From Salinibacter altiplanensis (GTDB taxonomy: Bacteria; Bacteroidota; Rhodothermia; Rhodothermales; Salinibacteraceae): 64,000 nt of DNA. The translations under genes and the position numbers were made by a program. Position 1 is the stretch's first letter. Each line of letters begins with the position of its first letter. The notes below the pieces were generated by a model that ran no database searches, was not told where the DNA came from, and saw nothing but the letters and a program-made list of their open reading frames with translations. Below, piece by piece: positions 27,125-35,443 of the stretch. The stretch spans positions 457,676 to 521,675 of the forward strand of contig NZ_NCQY01000009.1 in NCBI RefSeq assembly GCF_002894645.1, read 5' to 3'.

Positions 27125-28270
27125 ATGCGGTTGTTGTTTGTGACCCAGGACTTCCCCCCCGACGTGGGAGGCATCCAGACGTATTCCTGGGAGGTGGCGA
27201 CCCGGCTCGCCAAATGGGTCGAGGCCCTCGAAGTGATTGCCCCCCACCGCCCGTCCGCCGCGGAAATCGACCAGGCCGCCCCTGTCTCCATCATCCGCGT
27301 GCCGGGCCGGCCCGACTGGCTGCCGGCTACTTCCCTCCCCACCGTCGTTCGGCGGTCGGCTCGTCTGCGGCCCGACGTGGCCGTGCATGCCCAGTGGCAA
27401 ACTGTGGGCGCCTCCGTGCTTGCCCGCCAGCTCACCGGTTTTCCACGGCGCATCGCCTGTGCCGCCCATGGGCGCGAGTTGCTCTTCAACCCGCTGTCGA
27501 GCCTGCCGGGGCTTGGGGCTGCCTACGATCGGCTCCGGCGATGGGCCTTGGCCCAGCCCGATGTCCTGCTGCCTGTAAGCCGGTACACGGCCCGCCTTCT
27601 TCGGGACCGAGGCGTTCCGCCAAACCGCCTTCACGTGGTTCCCAACGGCACGAACCCGACCCGCTTTCGGCCCCACGGTGGAACAGCCGTTCGGGACCGC
27701 CTCGGGGTCGGGGAACGCCCCATGCTGCTCACGGTGGGGCGCCTGGTGCCCCGCAAGGGCGTCGATACCGTCCTTCGGGCCCTTCCTCGACTCGCCGCCT
27801 CCGTGCCGACGGTGCAGTACGTGGTGGCCGGCACTGGCCCTGATCGGGACCGCCTGGAGCGGCTGGCCCTGCGGCAGGGTGTGCGCGACTGGGTCCACTT
27901 CGTCGGGCACGTGGCCGACGAGACCCTCCCCCTCTACTACAGTGCCGCCGACCTTTTCGTAATGCCGGCCCGTGAGGCCCCGCCCAACGTTGAAGGATTC
28001 GGCCTCGTCTTCCTTGAGGCCAACGCCTGCGGAACGGCGGTGGTTGGGGCCCGATCTGGGGGCGTTCCCGACGCGATCGTGAACGGGGAGACGGGCCTGC
28101 TCGTCCCTCCATCCGACCCGAGAGCCCTCGCCGGAGCCCTCACCGACCTTCTTCAAGACCCGGCGCGGCGCAACAGGCTGTCCCGTCAGGGCCGCACGCG
28201 TACCGTCCGCACGGCCAACTGGAATCGCGTAGCGCAGAGCATCTACGCCCTGTTATCGAACGAGGCCTAG
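27125..28270 (+). CDS. Family 4 glycosyltransferase
   Basis: A 381-residue GT-B enzyme. The start MRLLFVTQDFPPDVGGIQTY is the GT4 opening, with the acceptor-side glycine loop. The donor side has VVPNGTNPTRFRP, LLTVGRLVPRKGVDTVLRAL, and EGFGLVFLEANACGTAVV, in which the E-x7-E pair binds the nucleotide sugar. GT4 enzymes add one sugar to lipid- or protein-linked acceptors in polysaccharide synthesis. Sugar and acceptor are not predictable. It lies in a run of envelope genes. Confidence 0.93.
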   Translation: MRLLFVTQDFPPDVGGIQTYSWEVATRLAKWVEALEVIAPHRPSAAEIDQAAPVSIIRVPGRPDWLPATSLPTVVRRSARLRPDVAVHAQWQTVGASVLARQLTGFPRRIACAAHGRELLFNPLSSLPGLGAAYDRLRRWALAQPDVLLPVSRYTARLLRDRGVPPNRLHVVPNGTNPTRFRPHGGTAVRDRLGVGERPMLLTVGRLVPRKGVDTVLRALPRLAASVPTVQYVVAGTGPDRDRLERLALRQGVRDWVHFVGHVADETLPLYYSAADLFVMPAREAPPNVEGFGLVFLEANACGTAVVGARSGGVPDAIVNGETGLLVPPSDPRALAGALTDLLQDPARRNRLSRQGRTRTVRTANWNRVAQSIYALLSNEA

Positions 28271-28368
28271 CGCTGGTCGCCGCTCATGTGCAGTCCTTGG
28301 GCTCAAGATTGGCGAGTCGCATTCAGACTTCGTTCCCTCACACGGTCGTAACGTTTCAGAGAAGATGA

Positions 28369-28400
28369 TTGCGTTCGTGTCTAAATTCTGCCTACTTTTG
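28369..28400 (+). promoter_or_regulatory. Bacteroidetes-type promoter candidate 2
   Basis: TTG at 28369-28371 and TACTTTTG at 28393-28400 with a 21-bp spacer, a full match to TAnnTTTG. It is 56 bp upstream of the arylsulfotransferase-like gene and closely resembles the element at 25454-25485. Confidence 0.55.
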
Positions 28401-28455
28401 TTCCAGAACTACTAAGCTTCAGCCAAGCGTTTTTCTTTCCTCTGTCTCTTTCTGG

Positions 28456-29794
28456 ATGCGAGCAGCTTCGAAGATCTGGTTCGTCGTTTCAGTTGCACTG
28501 CTGGCCTTTCTGGTCGGATTCGCGATCCGGGCGACCCGGGTGCCCCCGAATGATTTCTTGAAGCAGGCGTGGATGCAGGCCCGGTCGACGGTCGAGCCTC
28601 CTACCTTCTTGAAGCCGAGGGTGCACGATCGCAGCGGCGTCCGGTTCAAACAGCCAGACGCGATGCAGGACGGCACAACTCTGCTTACCTCCACCTGGAA
28701 GGGACCGGAGGGATGGTCCCCGCGGATTCGCCTCATCAATCGGACCGGCGACGTCCTCCACGAGTGGCGGGTTGACGAGACGGCTCTCTTCGCCGACTCC
28801 CTCGCCGTGGGTCGGAAGCATTACCTTCACGGATCCCACCTGCTTCCCAACGGCGATGTGCTGTTCAACGTGGAGCACGGGGGGACGGCACGCGCAGACG
28901 CCTGTGGAGACGTGAAGTGGCGATTGCCCATCGGCACCCACCACTCGATCGACCGGGCTGCGGATGGATCGTTTTGGATATCCGACATCACTCAGTCTCC
29001 CCGTCAGACGGACCGCGCCGTTCCTGGCGAGGCCCCAGGCCTCAAGACGGCGTATCTCGACCGGCTCACGCGCGTTTCCGCGGACGGACAGGTGCTCCGC
29101 ACCATCAACGTACTCGAGGTGCTCTACGCCAACGATTTGGCCCGCTACATCAGCAAGTCTTTCATCGGTGGTCAGGTGGAAGACTCTGCGGCTCGCCTGC
29201 CGGGAACAGACCCAACGCACCTTAACGATGTGGAGCCGTTGTCCCCTTCCATGGCCGACGCGTACCCGCTGTTCGAGGCAGGCGACCTGCTGGTCTCCCT
29301 CCGCAACGTCCATCTCGTGTTCGTCCTTGACCCCGAGACGGAGACGGTGAAGTGGCACGCCTCGGATCCGTTCATCATGCAGCACGACCCTGACTTTATC
29401 GGCGACGGCTGGATTGGGGTCTTTGATAACAACCGAGACCTCACGACCCGGGGCACCATGCAGGGGGGAAGCCGCGTCTGGGCCATTCAGCCCCATACGG
29501 ACTCCACAGAGGTGCTCTTCCCAACCCCGAAGTCCGATGCCTTCTACACAGAAGCTGGGGGGGAAATGGCAGATGCTGAGCAACGGGAATTTGCTTTTAA
29601 CCGAAAGCCACACGGGACGAATAGTGGAGGCTGCCCCGGATGGCCGTACGGTTTGGGAATGGACCCATCCTCCTCATAACGAATCGATGGTCCCGGCGGT
29701 ACAGGAGGGCACCCGGTACGACCTGTCCCCCAACGAGATTAACGACTGGCCCTGCTCTTCGGAAGACTTCGTTCGAACCCCAACACCAGAATAG
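28456..29794 (+). pseudogene. Arylsulfotransferase-like (ASST) gene with a frameshift at a G7 tract
   Basis: From ATG 28456 the product has a membrane anchor (WFVVSVALLAFLVGFAI) and then a beta-propeller-like protein: LINRTGDVLHEWRV, HYLHGSHLLPNGDVLFN, THHSIDRAADGSFWI, THLNDVEPL, WHASDPFIMQHDPDFIGDGW. These His- and Asp-bearing repeats are those of the ASST family, which moves sulfate between phenolic compounds outside the cell. At seven G (29557-29563) the frame changes: the first frame soon ends at 29679 in nonsense, while the next frame continues the family as KWQMLSNGNLLLTESHTGRI and ends at 29794. With six G the gene would be whole. It may be a sequencing error, a mutation, or a phase-variable switch. 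Confidence 0.8.
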
Positions 29795-29810
29795 CTCAAC
29801 CGACATTGCT

Positions 29811-30083
29811 ATGACCCTAGCATCGACGGCCCGATTTCTCGTCGCCCTTGTTGGCTTCACGGTCCTGTGCCTGGCGATTCCGGAAAGCGCGTACGCTTAC
29901 GGAGGCCCGGGGAGCGTCATCTCAGGCATCGGGGCCCTGCTCGCAGCGATTGTGGCTCTTCTCGCCTCCCTCTTCGGCTTCATCTGGTTTCCGCTGAAGC
30001 GTCTTTTCCTGAGCACGACCGACGAGGAAGAGCAGACGGCCTCCGCAACTTCCCCTTCGGACAAGCATTCGTCGACCGAATGA
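29811..30083 (+). CDS. Small membrane protein, unknown
   Basis: A 90-residue protein with a signal-like N-terminal helix ending near AYAYGGPG and a second helix (ISGIGALLAAIVALLASLFGFIW), then a polar Glu/Ser/Thr-rich tail. It starts 16 bp after the ASST-like gene and overlaps the next gene by ATGA, so translation is probably coupled. No family recognised. Confidence 0.7.
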   Translation: MTLASTARFLVALVGFTVLCLAIPESAYAYGGPGSVISGIGALLAAIVALLASLFGFIWFPLKRLFLSTTDEEEQTASATSPSDKHSSTE

Positions 30084-30466
30084 ATATCGTCCTCGCCGCT
30101 GGTGTCGTGGTCGGCTTTGCCGCCATCCTCGAACGCCTCGGGCTGCCCACCTGTGCCCGTGAAGTAGGAGAACACAGCACCACCTGCCTCGAGGTGCTGC
30201 GGGACGACTCCTTGAGCGACGCGGCGAAGGAGACCGCCCTGCAGGACCGTGCCCGGCAGCTGTTCGGCCTTTTCGGCCGCTTGACAGGGGGGAGTGTCTT
30301 GGCCCTCGGCCTTCCCTTGGGAGGAGTATGGCTTCTCGGCTCCGCCGGTGTGGGGTCGTTTGGCGAGACCCTCGCCACCCTACAGCGGGTCGATTTTCTC
30401 ATCGTCACGACGGCCGTGGGGCTGCTCGCATACGTCCTCGCTCCGTACGCTCGCGCATCATCATGA
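30080..30466 (+). CDS. Membrane protein with three helices, unknown
   Basis: A 128-residue protein. It has an N-terminal helix (NIVLAAGVVVGFAAILERLG), a polar stretch with two Cys (LPTCAREVGEHSTTCLEVL), and two later helices (GGSVLALGLPLGGVWLLG, FLIVTTAVGLLAYVLAPY). Both ends overlap neighbours by ATGA (30080-30083 and 30463-30466), a strong sign that it is a real, coupled gene of the ASST-sulfotransferase transcript. Function unknown. Confidence 0.75.
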   Translation: MNIVLAAGVVVGFAAILERLGLPTCAREVGEHSTTCLEVLRDDSLSDAAKETALQDRARQLFGLFGRLTGGSVLALGLPLGGVWLLGSAGVGSFGETLATLQRVDFLIVTTAVGLLAYVLAPYARASS

Positions 30467-31545
30467 CCTTCGAGGACCGCTACGGATGGCTCGATCGGCT
30501 CCTCCACCGCACGGCCTTCCGGGCCGGCACGGCCCAGCACGCCCTCTCCGACGTAGAGGAGATTCTATACCGGGACACCCTCGACGGCATTTCCATCGAC
30601 GACCCGGTCTTCATTACGGCGCTCCCCCGCTCAGGCACGACCATTCTGCTGCGTCTGTTGTGGAATACGGGTCGGTTTGCGGCGCACACGTACCAGGACA
30701 TGCCGTTTCTGCTGTGCCCCTTGTTCTGGGACCGGTTCTCCGACCAGTTCGACGGGGGCACCGAAACGACCGAACGGGCCCACGGCGACGGACTTGAGGT
30801 CTCGGGCAAAAGCCCAGAGGCCTTCGAGGAGATGATCTGGAAGCACTTCTGGCCGGACGCGTACCGCGGAGACCACATCCAGCCCTGGTCGGCCGACGAC
30901 CACGAGCCTGCGTTCGACGCGTTTTACGAGTCCCACATGTGCAAGGTCGTGGCAGTCCGGCGGGACTCTCCCTCGGCCGATCTGCGCTACCTCTCGAAGA
31001 ACAACCTCAACATCGCCCGCCTCGGGGCGCTGCCCCGGCCGCTCCAGAGCGGCACGGTTCTGGTTCCTTTTCGTGCCCCCCTCCAGCAGGCGGCCTCCAT
31101 GCTCCGGCAGCACGAGCGCTTCCTCCAGCTTCACGACGACGATGATTTCGTGCGGGAATACATGGAGGCCATCGGGCACCATGAATTTGGGAAGGGCCTC
31201 TGCCCCATCAATTTCGGCGGCTGGGTCGACGACGCCCCCGAGCCCACACGTCTTGCCTTCTGGGTCCAGTACTGGATCGCTGCCTACCAGCATGTGCTGG
31301 CTCACACTGACGAAGATACGATCCTTCTCTCGTACGACCGTCTCGTTGACGAACCGCACACCGCGCTTTCTCGTTTGTCCGGCCTCTTGTCTCTCAAGAC
31401 GCCCTTTCTTTCCGACCAGGCTGACCAGTTGCGTCCGCCCCGCTCTCATTCTGTCGACACCACCACACTCTCTCCCGAGACGCGCCAGCGCGCCTCCGCG
31501 CTGCACGAGAAGCTAAAGCAGCGTGCACTCTCTCAATCTCGGTAG
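30463..31545 (+). CDS. Sulfotransferase-family protein
   Basis: A 360-residue cytosolic enzyme. The 5'-phosphosulfate loop PRSGTT is at residues 55-60 after a FITAL strand, and the 3'-phosphate region appears in GTVLVPFRAPLQQAASMLRQHERF, which holds the Arg/Ser pattern of PAPS-dependent enzymes. The late DTILLSYDRLVDEP segment is also conserved in the family. It transfers sulfate from PAPS to a hydroxyl or amine of an unknown acceptor. It is coupled by ATGA to the upstream membrane gene and lies in the same run as the ASST-like gene, which argues for a sulfated surface molecule. Confidence 0.85.
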   Translation: MTFEDRYGWLDRLLHRTAFRAGTAQHALSDVEEILYRDTLDGISIDDPVFITALPRSGTTILLRLLWNTGRFAAHTYQDMPFLLCPLFWDRFSDQFDGGTETTERAHGDGLEVSGKSPEAFEEMIWKHFWPDAYRGDHIQPWSADDHEPAFDAFYESHMCKVVAVRRDSPSADLRYLSKNNLNIARLGALPRPLQSGTVLVPFRAPLQQAASMLRQHERFLQLHDDDDFVREYMEAIGHHEFGKGLCPINFGGWVDDAPEPTRLAFWVQYWIAAYQHVLAHTDEDTILLSYDRLVDEPHTALSRLSGLLSLKTPFLSDQADQLRPPRSHSVDTTTLSPETRQRASALHEKLKQRALSQSR

Positions 31546-31579
31546 CCCTCTCCTCTTTCGTTCGGCTCTTCGGGCCTTC

Positions 31580-32569
31580 ATGCTCCAACGGTTTTCCGAT
31601 GCCCTCTTTTCCCTCCGTGCCCGTTGGACTCGGTTTGCCAATAGCAGGATAGGAACGTGGATCTTGACCGGCCTCCGCTGGCTGTTCGTGGGCGGGATCG
31701 TGGCGTATCTGGGCTACGAGCTCACGACCATCGGATGGGGCACGGTGGCACGGTCCCTCCCCACGACGCCCTGGTTCTACATCCTGCTGCTTCTCATGTA
31801 CGGCACCCTACCGCTCACGGAGGCGGTCCTTTACGGCACGGCCTGGGGGGCCCGCTCCCGTGATCTCCTGCCGGTCCTCTTCCGAAAGCGGGTGCTCAAC
31901 AACGATGTGCTCGGCTACTCCGGCGAGGCCTACTTCTACCTATGGGCCCGCCGCGAGACCAACCTGGGCACCGGCACGGTGCTCCGGACCGTGAAGGACA
32001 ACGTCGTCATCTCCTCGGTCGCATCCACCAGCGTGGCCTTTGGGCTACTGGCCGTGTTTTTCCTCACCGGCCAGATCGAGCTGCTCCGGCAGTACCTGCC
32101 GTCGGAGGCCTATACGCTCGGGGCCAGCGCTGCAGTGCTGATCATCCTTGCAAGCGTCGTCGTGGCCTTTCGGCGCTCCCTCCTGTCTCTCCCCTCGTCG
32201 TTGCTCTGGCTCTTCGCCGCCGGCCACTTCGCCCGCTTCGTCCTCAACAATGGCCTTCAGGTCACGCAGTGGGCCGTGGTGATCCCCGAGGTGTCGGCCG
32301 GCACCTGGATCACACTACTCGCGCTGTACATCGTGGTCCAGCAGGTTCCGTTCGTGCCCTCCCGGAGCCTCGTGTTCGTAAGTGCCGGGGTAGGCCTGTC
32401 CGGCCCCCTCCAGATTCCAGAGGCGCCCCTCGCCAGCATGCTCCTTGCCCAGAGCCTGCTCGACCGTGGACTCAACTTTCTCGTCTACACGGGCACGACC
32501 GCCGCCGAGGCGGTGGGGGACGATGCGGAAACCCTCGACGACCTGTCGATCCCCAAAGAGATCCGCTGA
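31580..32569 (+). CDS. Multispan membrane protein, unknown
   Basis: A 329-residue protein with about eight membrane helices (for example WLFVGGIVAYLGYEL, FYILLLLMYGTLPLTEAV, GASAAVLIILASVVVAF, WITLLALYIVVQQVPFVPSRS). The overall shape and the FVPSRSLVFVSAGVGLSGPLQ segment recall UPF0104/flippase-like proteins, but no motif decides it. An ATG at 31523 would overlap the sulfotransferase gene; ATG 31580 avoids the overlap and gives a better N-terminus. Confidence 0.6.
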   Translation: MLQRFSDALFSLRARWTRFANSRIGTWILTGLRWLFVGGIVAYLGYELTTIGWGTVARSLPTTPWFYILLLLMYGTLPLTEAVLYGTAWGARSRDLLPVLFRKRVLNNDVLGYSGEAYFYLWARRETNLGTGTVLRTVKDNVVISSVASTSVAFGLLAVFFLTGQIELLRQYLPSEAYTLGASAAVLIILASVVVAFRRSLLSLPSSLLWLFAAGHFARFVLNNGLQVTQWAVVIPEVSAGTWITLLALYIVVQQVPFVPSRSLVFVSAGVGLSGPLQIPEAPLASMLLAQSLLDRGLNFLVYTGTTAAEAVGDDAETLDDLSIPKEIR

Positions 32570-32907
32570 CGCCTCCAGGTCCAGGCATTCGAGGCCACAG
32601 GCGCTTTCCCACCGCCCGCCCACATCATCGAGGCGCCGTACGGGGACTGGGGGCGAGGCGATCGCTCGAAGGCAGGCCGCCGCTCCACGCACCAACGGTC
32701 GGGGGGGCAACCTCCTCGCCTGCAACTGTCAACGGGGCGTCTCCACCGTGCACCTGGCATCTGGGGCTGCACCGCTGTTTCGTCCGCCCCAACAGAAGGG
32801 GGGCTCCTTGCGCCTGCGCCTCGGAAGCACTTTTTTGGAGGCGCTCGCCCGCAGTCGAAAGCACGCGCCCACGTCTCGCCCCCCGTTCCACGACCGAACA
32901 CGGATGC
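32570..32907. other. Intergenic region before the sugar symporter
   Basis: No gene seen. An inverted repeat GCGCCT/AGGCGC occurs near 32815-32843 with a T6 run inside its loop, which is not a terminator layout. Confidence 0.5.
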
Positions 32908-34530
32908 ATGGACTCCGCCGCCGTCGCGTTTACGACGCTGGATTACCTCATCTTCGGCGTCTACCTCGTCGTCATCGTCGGGCTCGGCCTCTGGGTCTCT
33001 CAGGAAGAGGAGGGCGAGGAAAAGGACAGTGCCGACTACTTCCTGGCCGGCAAGGCACTTCCGTTCTGGGCGATTGGGTCTTCGCTAATCGCGGCCAACA
33101 TTTCCGCCGAGCAGTTTATCGGCATGAGCGGATCGGGCTTTCGGGTGGGCCTGGCCATCGCGTCCTACGAGTGGATGGCCGCGGTCACCCTGCTGGTAAT
33201 CGCCTGGTTCTTTCTTCCCATTTACCTGGAGAAGGGAATCTACACGATGCCGCAGTTTCTAGAGCAGCGCTACGACGGACGGGTGCGGATGCTGCTTGCC
33301 ATCTTCTGGCTGCTGGTGTACGTGTTCGTGAACCTCACCTCGGTGCTCTACATGGGCGGCCTCTCGATCAACGTGATCATGGGCTTACCACTCTGGGCAT
33401 CGGTCCTCGGGCTCGCCCTCGTCGCCACCGCCTACAGCCTGTACGGCGGCCTGAAGGCCGTGGCCTGGACCGACGTGGTGCAGGTGGTGGTGCTGGTCGG
33501 CGGGGGGCTCCTCACGACCTGGGTCGCGCTCGACGCCTACGGCGGGAGTGATGCCGGGGTCATCGGGGGGCTCACTCAGCTCATGGGCGACGCCTCAAGT
33601 CGGTTCAACATGATTCTGTTCGAGGGGGAACTGATGTACCGCAACGACGAGGGCCAGCTGCAGGACGCCTATCAGCTTCTTCCCGGCCTGAGCGTGCTGT
33701 TCGGAGGCCTCTGGGTGGCCAACCTGTTCTACTGGGGCTGCAATCAGTACATCATCCAGCGCGCCCTGGCGGCCAAGAGCCTGAGGGAGGCGCAGCGCGG
33801 GCTGGCATTTGCCGGCTACCTGAAGCTGCTCCTTCCCCTGATTGTGGTGGTGCCGGGCATCGTGGCCTACGCGCTGGACGCGCCGATCCAGCGGGGCGAC
33901 GAGGCCTACCCGTGGCTGCTGGGCGAGTACGTGGGCTCAGGCTTCCGCGGGCTGGCCTTCGCGGCCCTGGTGGCGGCGATCATCTCCTCGCTGGCCTCGA
34001 TGATGAACAGCGCCTCTACGATCTTCACGATGGACCTCTACCGCAACTACACCGGCCGGGAGGCGGTGTCCGAGCGGCGCCTGGTGCGGATCGGGCGGAT
34101 CGTGGCGCTGGTGTGCATCGTGGTGGCCACGGCCCTGGCCCCACAGCTGGCCGACCTCGACCAGGTCTTCCAGTACATTCAGGAGTACACCGGGTTTGTG
34201 AGCCCGGGAGTGCTGGCCATCTTCGTGCTGGGGCTGTTTTGGAGCAAGGCAACCCCGAACGCGGCCCTGGTCTCGGCGGTCCTGAGCATTCCCCTCTCGG
34301 CGGCTTTCAAGGTCTGGACGCCAGGAATTGCGTTCCTGAACCGGATGCTGATCGTGTTCTTCGTCTCGGGGGCCTTGATCGTCGCGATCTCCCTACTGGA
34401 AAACAAAGGCGAGGACCACCCGAAGGCGATCGACGTCGGGGACATCGAGCGCGGACGGGATCCAGTCTACAACGTGGCGGCCTTCGGCATCCTCGCCATT
34501 GCCGCCGCCCTCTATGCCTTCTTCTGGTAG
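32908..34530 (+). CDS. Sodium/sugar symporter (SSS family, SGLT-like)
   Basis: A 540-residue inner-membrane protein with about 14 helices. Family marks include FLAGKALPFWAIGSSLIAANISAEQFIG, the EWMAA region, QFLEQRYDGRVR, WGCNQYIIQRALAAKSLREAQRG and the sodium-site helix ISSLASMMNSASTIFTMD (quoted in part). SGLT-type proteins couple Na+ to uptake of glucose, galactose, inositol or similar. ATG 32908 (MDSAAVAF) was chosen because the residues before it have no membrane or family character. It probably feeds the pentose phosphate enzymes encoded just downstream on the other strand, though that is an inference. Confidence 0.92.
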   Translation: MDSAAVAFTTLDYLIFGVYLVVIVGLGLWVSQEEEGEEKDSADYFLAGKALPFWAIGSSLIAANISAEQFIGMSGSGFRVGLAIASYEWMAAVTLLVIAWFFLPIYLEKGIYTMPQFLEQRYDGRVRMLLAIFWLLVYVFVNLTSVLYMGGLSINVIMGLPLWASVLGLALVATAYSLYGGLKAVAWTDVVQVVVLVGGGLLTTWVALDAYGGSDAGVIGGLTQLMGDASSRFNMILFEGELMYRNDEGQLQDAYQLLPGLSVLFGGLWVANLFYWGCNQYIIQRALAAKSLREAQRGLAFAGYLKLLLPLIVVVPGIVAYALDAPIQRGDEAYPWLLGEYVGSGFRGLAFAALVAAIISSLASMMNSASTIFTMDLYRNYTGREAVSERRLVRIGRIVALVCIVVATALAPQLADLDQVFQYIQEYTGFVSPGVLAIFVLGLFWSKATPNAALVSAVLSIPLSAAFKVWTPGIAFLNRMLIVFFVSGALIVAISLLENKGEDHPKAIDVGDIERGRDPVYNVAAFGILAIAAALYAFFW

Positions 34531-34647
34531 GCCCCTCGCTCCTGCATGGCGCGTGCGCGGAAGAGAATTGTCCCAAGATGTCCCCGCGGGCCCGCAGCGC
34601 GGTCGTAAGCGTATCGGCGGGCCGTCGGGGACGTGCGGGATCGTCCT

Positions 34648-35328
34648 CTATGCCGTCGTGGTCGCGGGCTCCTCTTCCTGGGTTTCCTTGTAGTCCTCCC
34701 AGTCCGCCAGGAAGCGCTCCAGCCCGCGGTCCGTCAGCGGGTGCTCCAGCAGCTTCGTCATCGTCTCGAACGGCATCGTCGCCACGTCCGCCCCGGCCAG
34801 GGCCGCGCGCTTCACGTGGGTCGGGTGCCGAATCGACGCGGCGAGGATGTCGGTCTCGAAGGCGTAGTTGTCATAAATCGCTGCGATCTCCTCGATCAGG
34901 CCCATCCCGTCGGACGAAATGTCGTCGATGCGCCCGATGAAGGGACTGATGTAGTCGGCCCCGGCCTTCGCCGCCACCAGCGCCTGCGTCGGCGAGAAGC
35001 AGAGCGTGCAGTTGGTCCGGATGCCCTCCTCGTCGAGGGCACGCAGCGCCTTGATCCCGTCTTTGATCAGCGGAATTTTGACGACGACGTTGTCGTGGAT
35101 CTGGGCCAGGGTGTGGGCCTCCTCCATCATGCCGTCGAAGTCGGTCGCCGTCACCTCCGCGGAGATGTCTCCGTCGACGGTCTGGCAGATCTCCAGCACG
35201 CGCTCGTGGAAGTCGACGTTGCCCTCTTCTTTGACGAGCGAGGGGTTTGTGGTCACCCCGTCGAGCACGCCCATGTCGTTCGCTTCGCGGATCTCTTCTA
35301 GGTTGGCGGTGTCGACAAAAAATTTCAT
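34648..35328 (-). CDS. Transaldolase / fructose-6-phosphate aldolase-like protein
   Basis: A 226-residue TIM barrel of the short transaldolase subfamily (MipB/TalC). It has [12 protein letters not shown] at the start, [16 protein letters not shown] with the Schiff-base Lys84, [14 protein letters not shown] and [10 protein letters not shown]. It moves a dihydroxyacetone unit between sugar phosphates. Whether it acts as transaldolase or as fructose-6-phosphate aldolase cannot be told by eye. ATG 35328 (MKFFVD) fits the family. Its gene lies 115 bp downstream of transketolase on the same strand, giving a non-oxidative pentose phosphate pair. The C-terminal EEEPATTTA tail is extra. Confidence 0.92.
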   Translation of the reverse strand: MKFFVDTANLEEIREANDMGVLDGVTTNPSLVKEEGNVDFHERVLEICQTVDGDISAEVTATDFDGMMEEAHTLAQIHDNVVVKIPLIKDGIKALRALDEEGIRTNCTLCFSPTQALVAAKAGADYISPFIGRIDDISSDGMGLIEEIAAIYDNYAFETDILAASIRHPTHVKRAALAGADVATMPFETMTKLLEHPLTDRGLERFLADWEDYKETQEEEPATTTA

Positions 35329-35443
35329 ACTGGGTCGGGTGTTGTTGATGTAGAAACGTGTCGTTCTGCGAACTCGGGCAACGGAACGTGGACAGGAGGC
35401 CGGCCCTCGCTCCACCGGGGGGCAGCCGGGCGGCCTCGTGCCC

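Noticed and set aside
31942-32907. Long N-terminal extension of the sugar symporter
   Set aside because: It overlaps the upstream membrane gene in another frame and has an Arg/Pro/His-rich, non-membrane composition.
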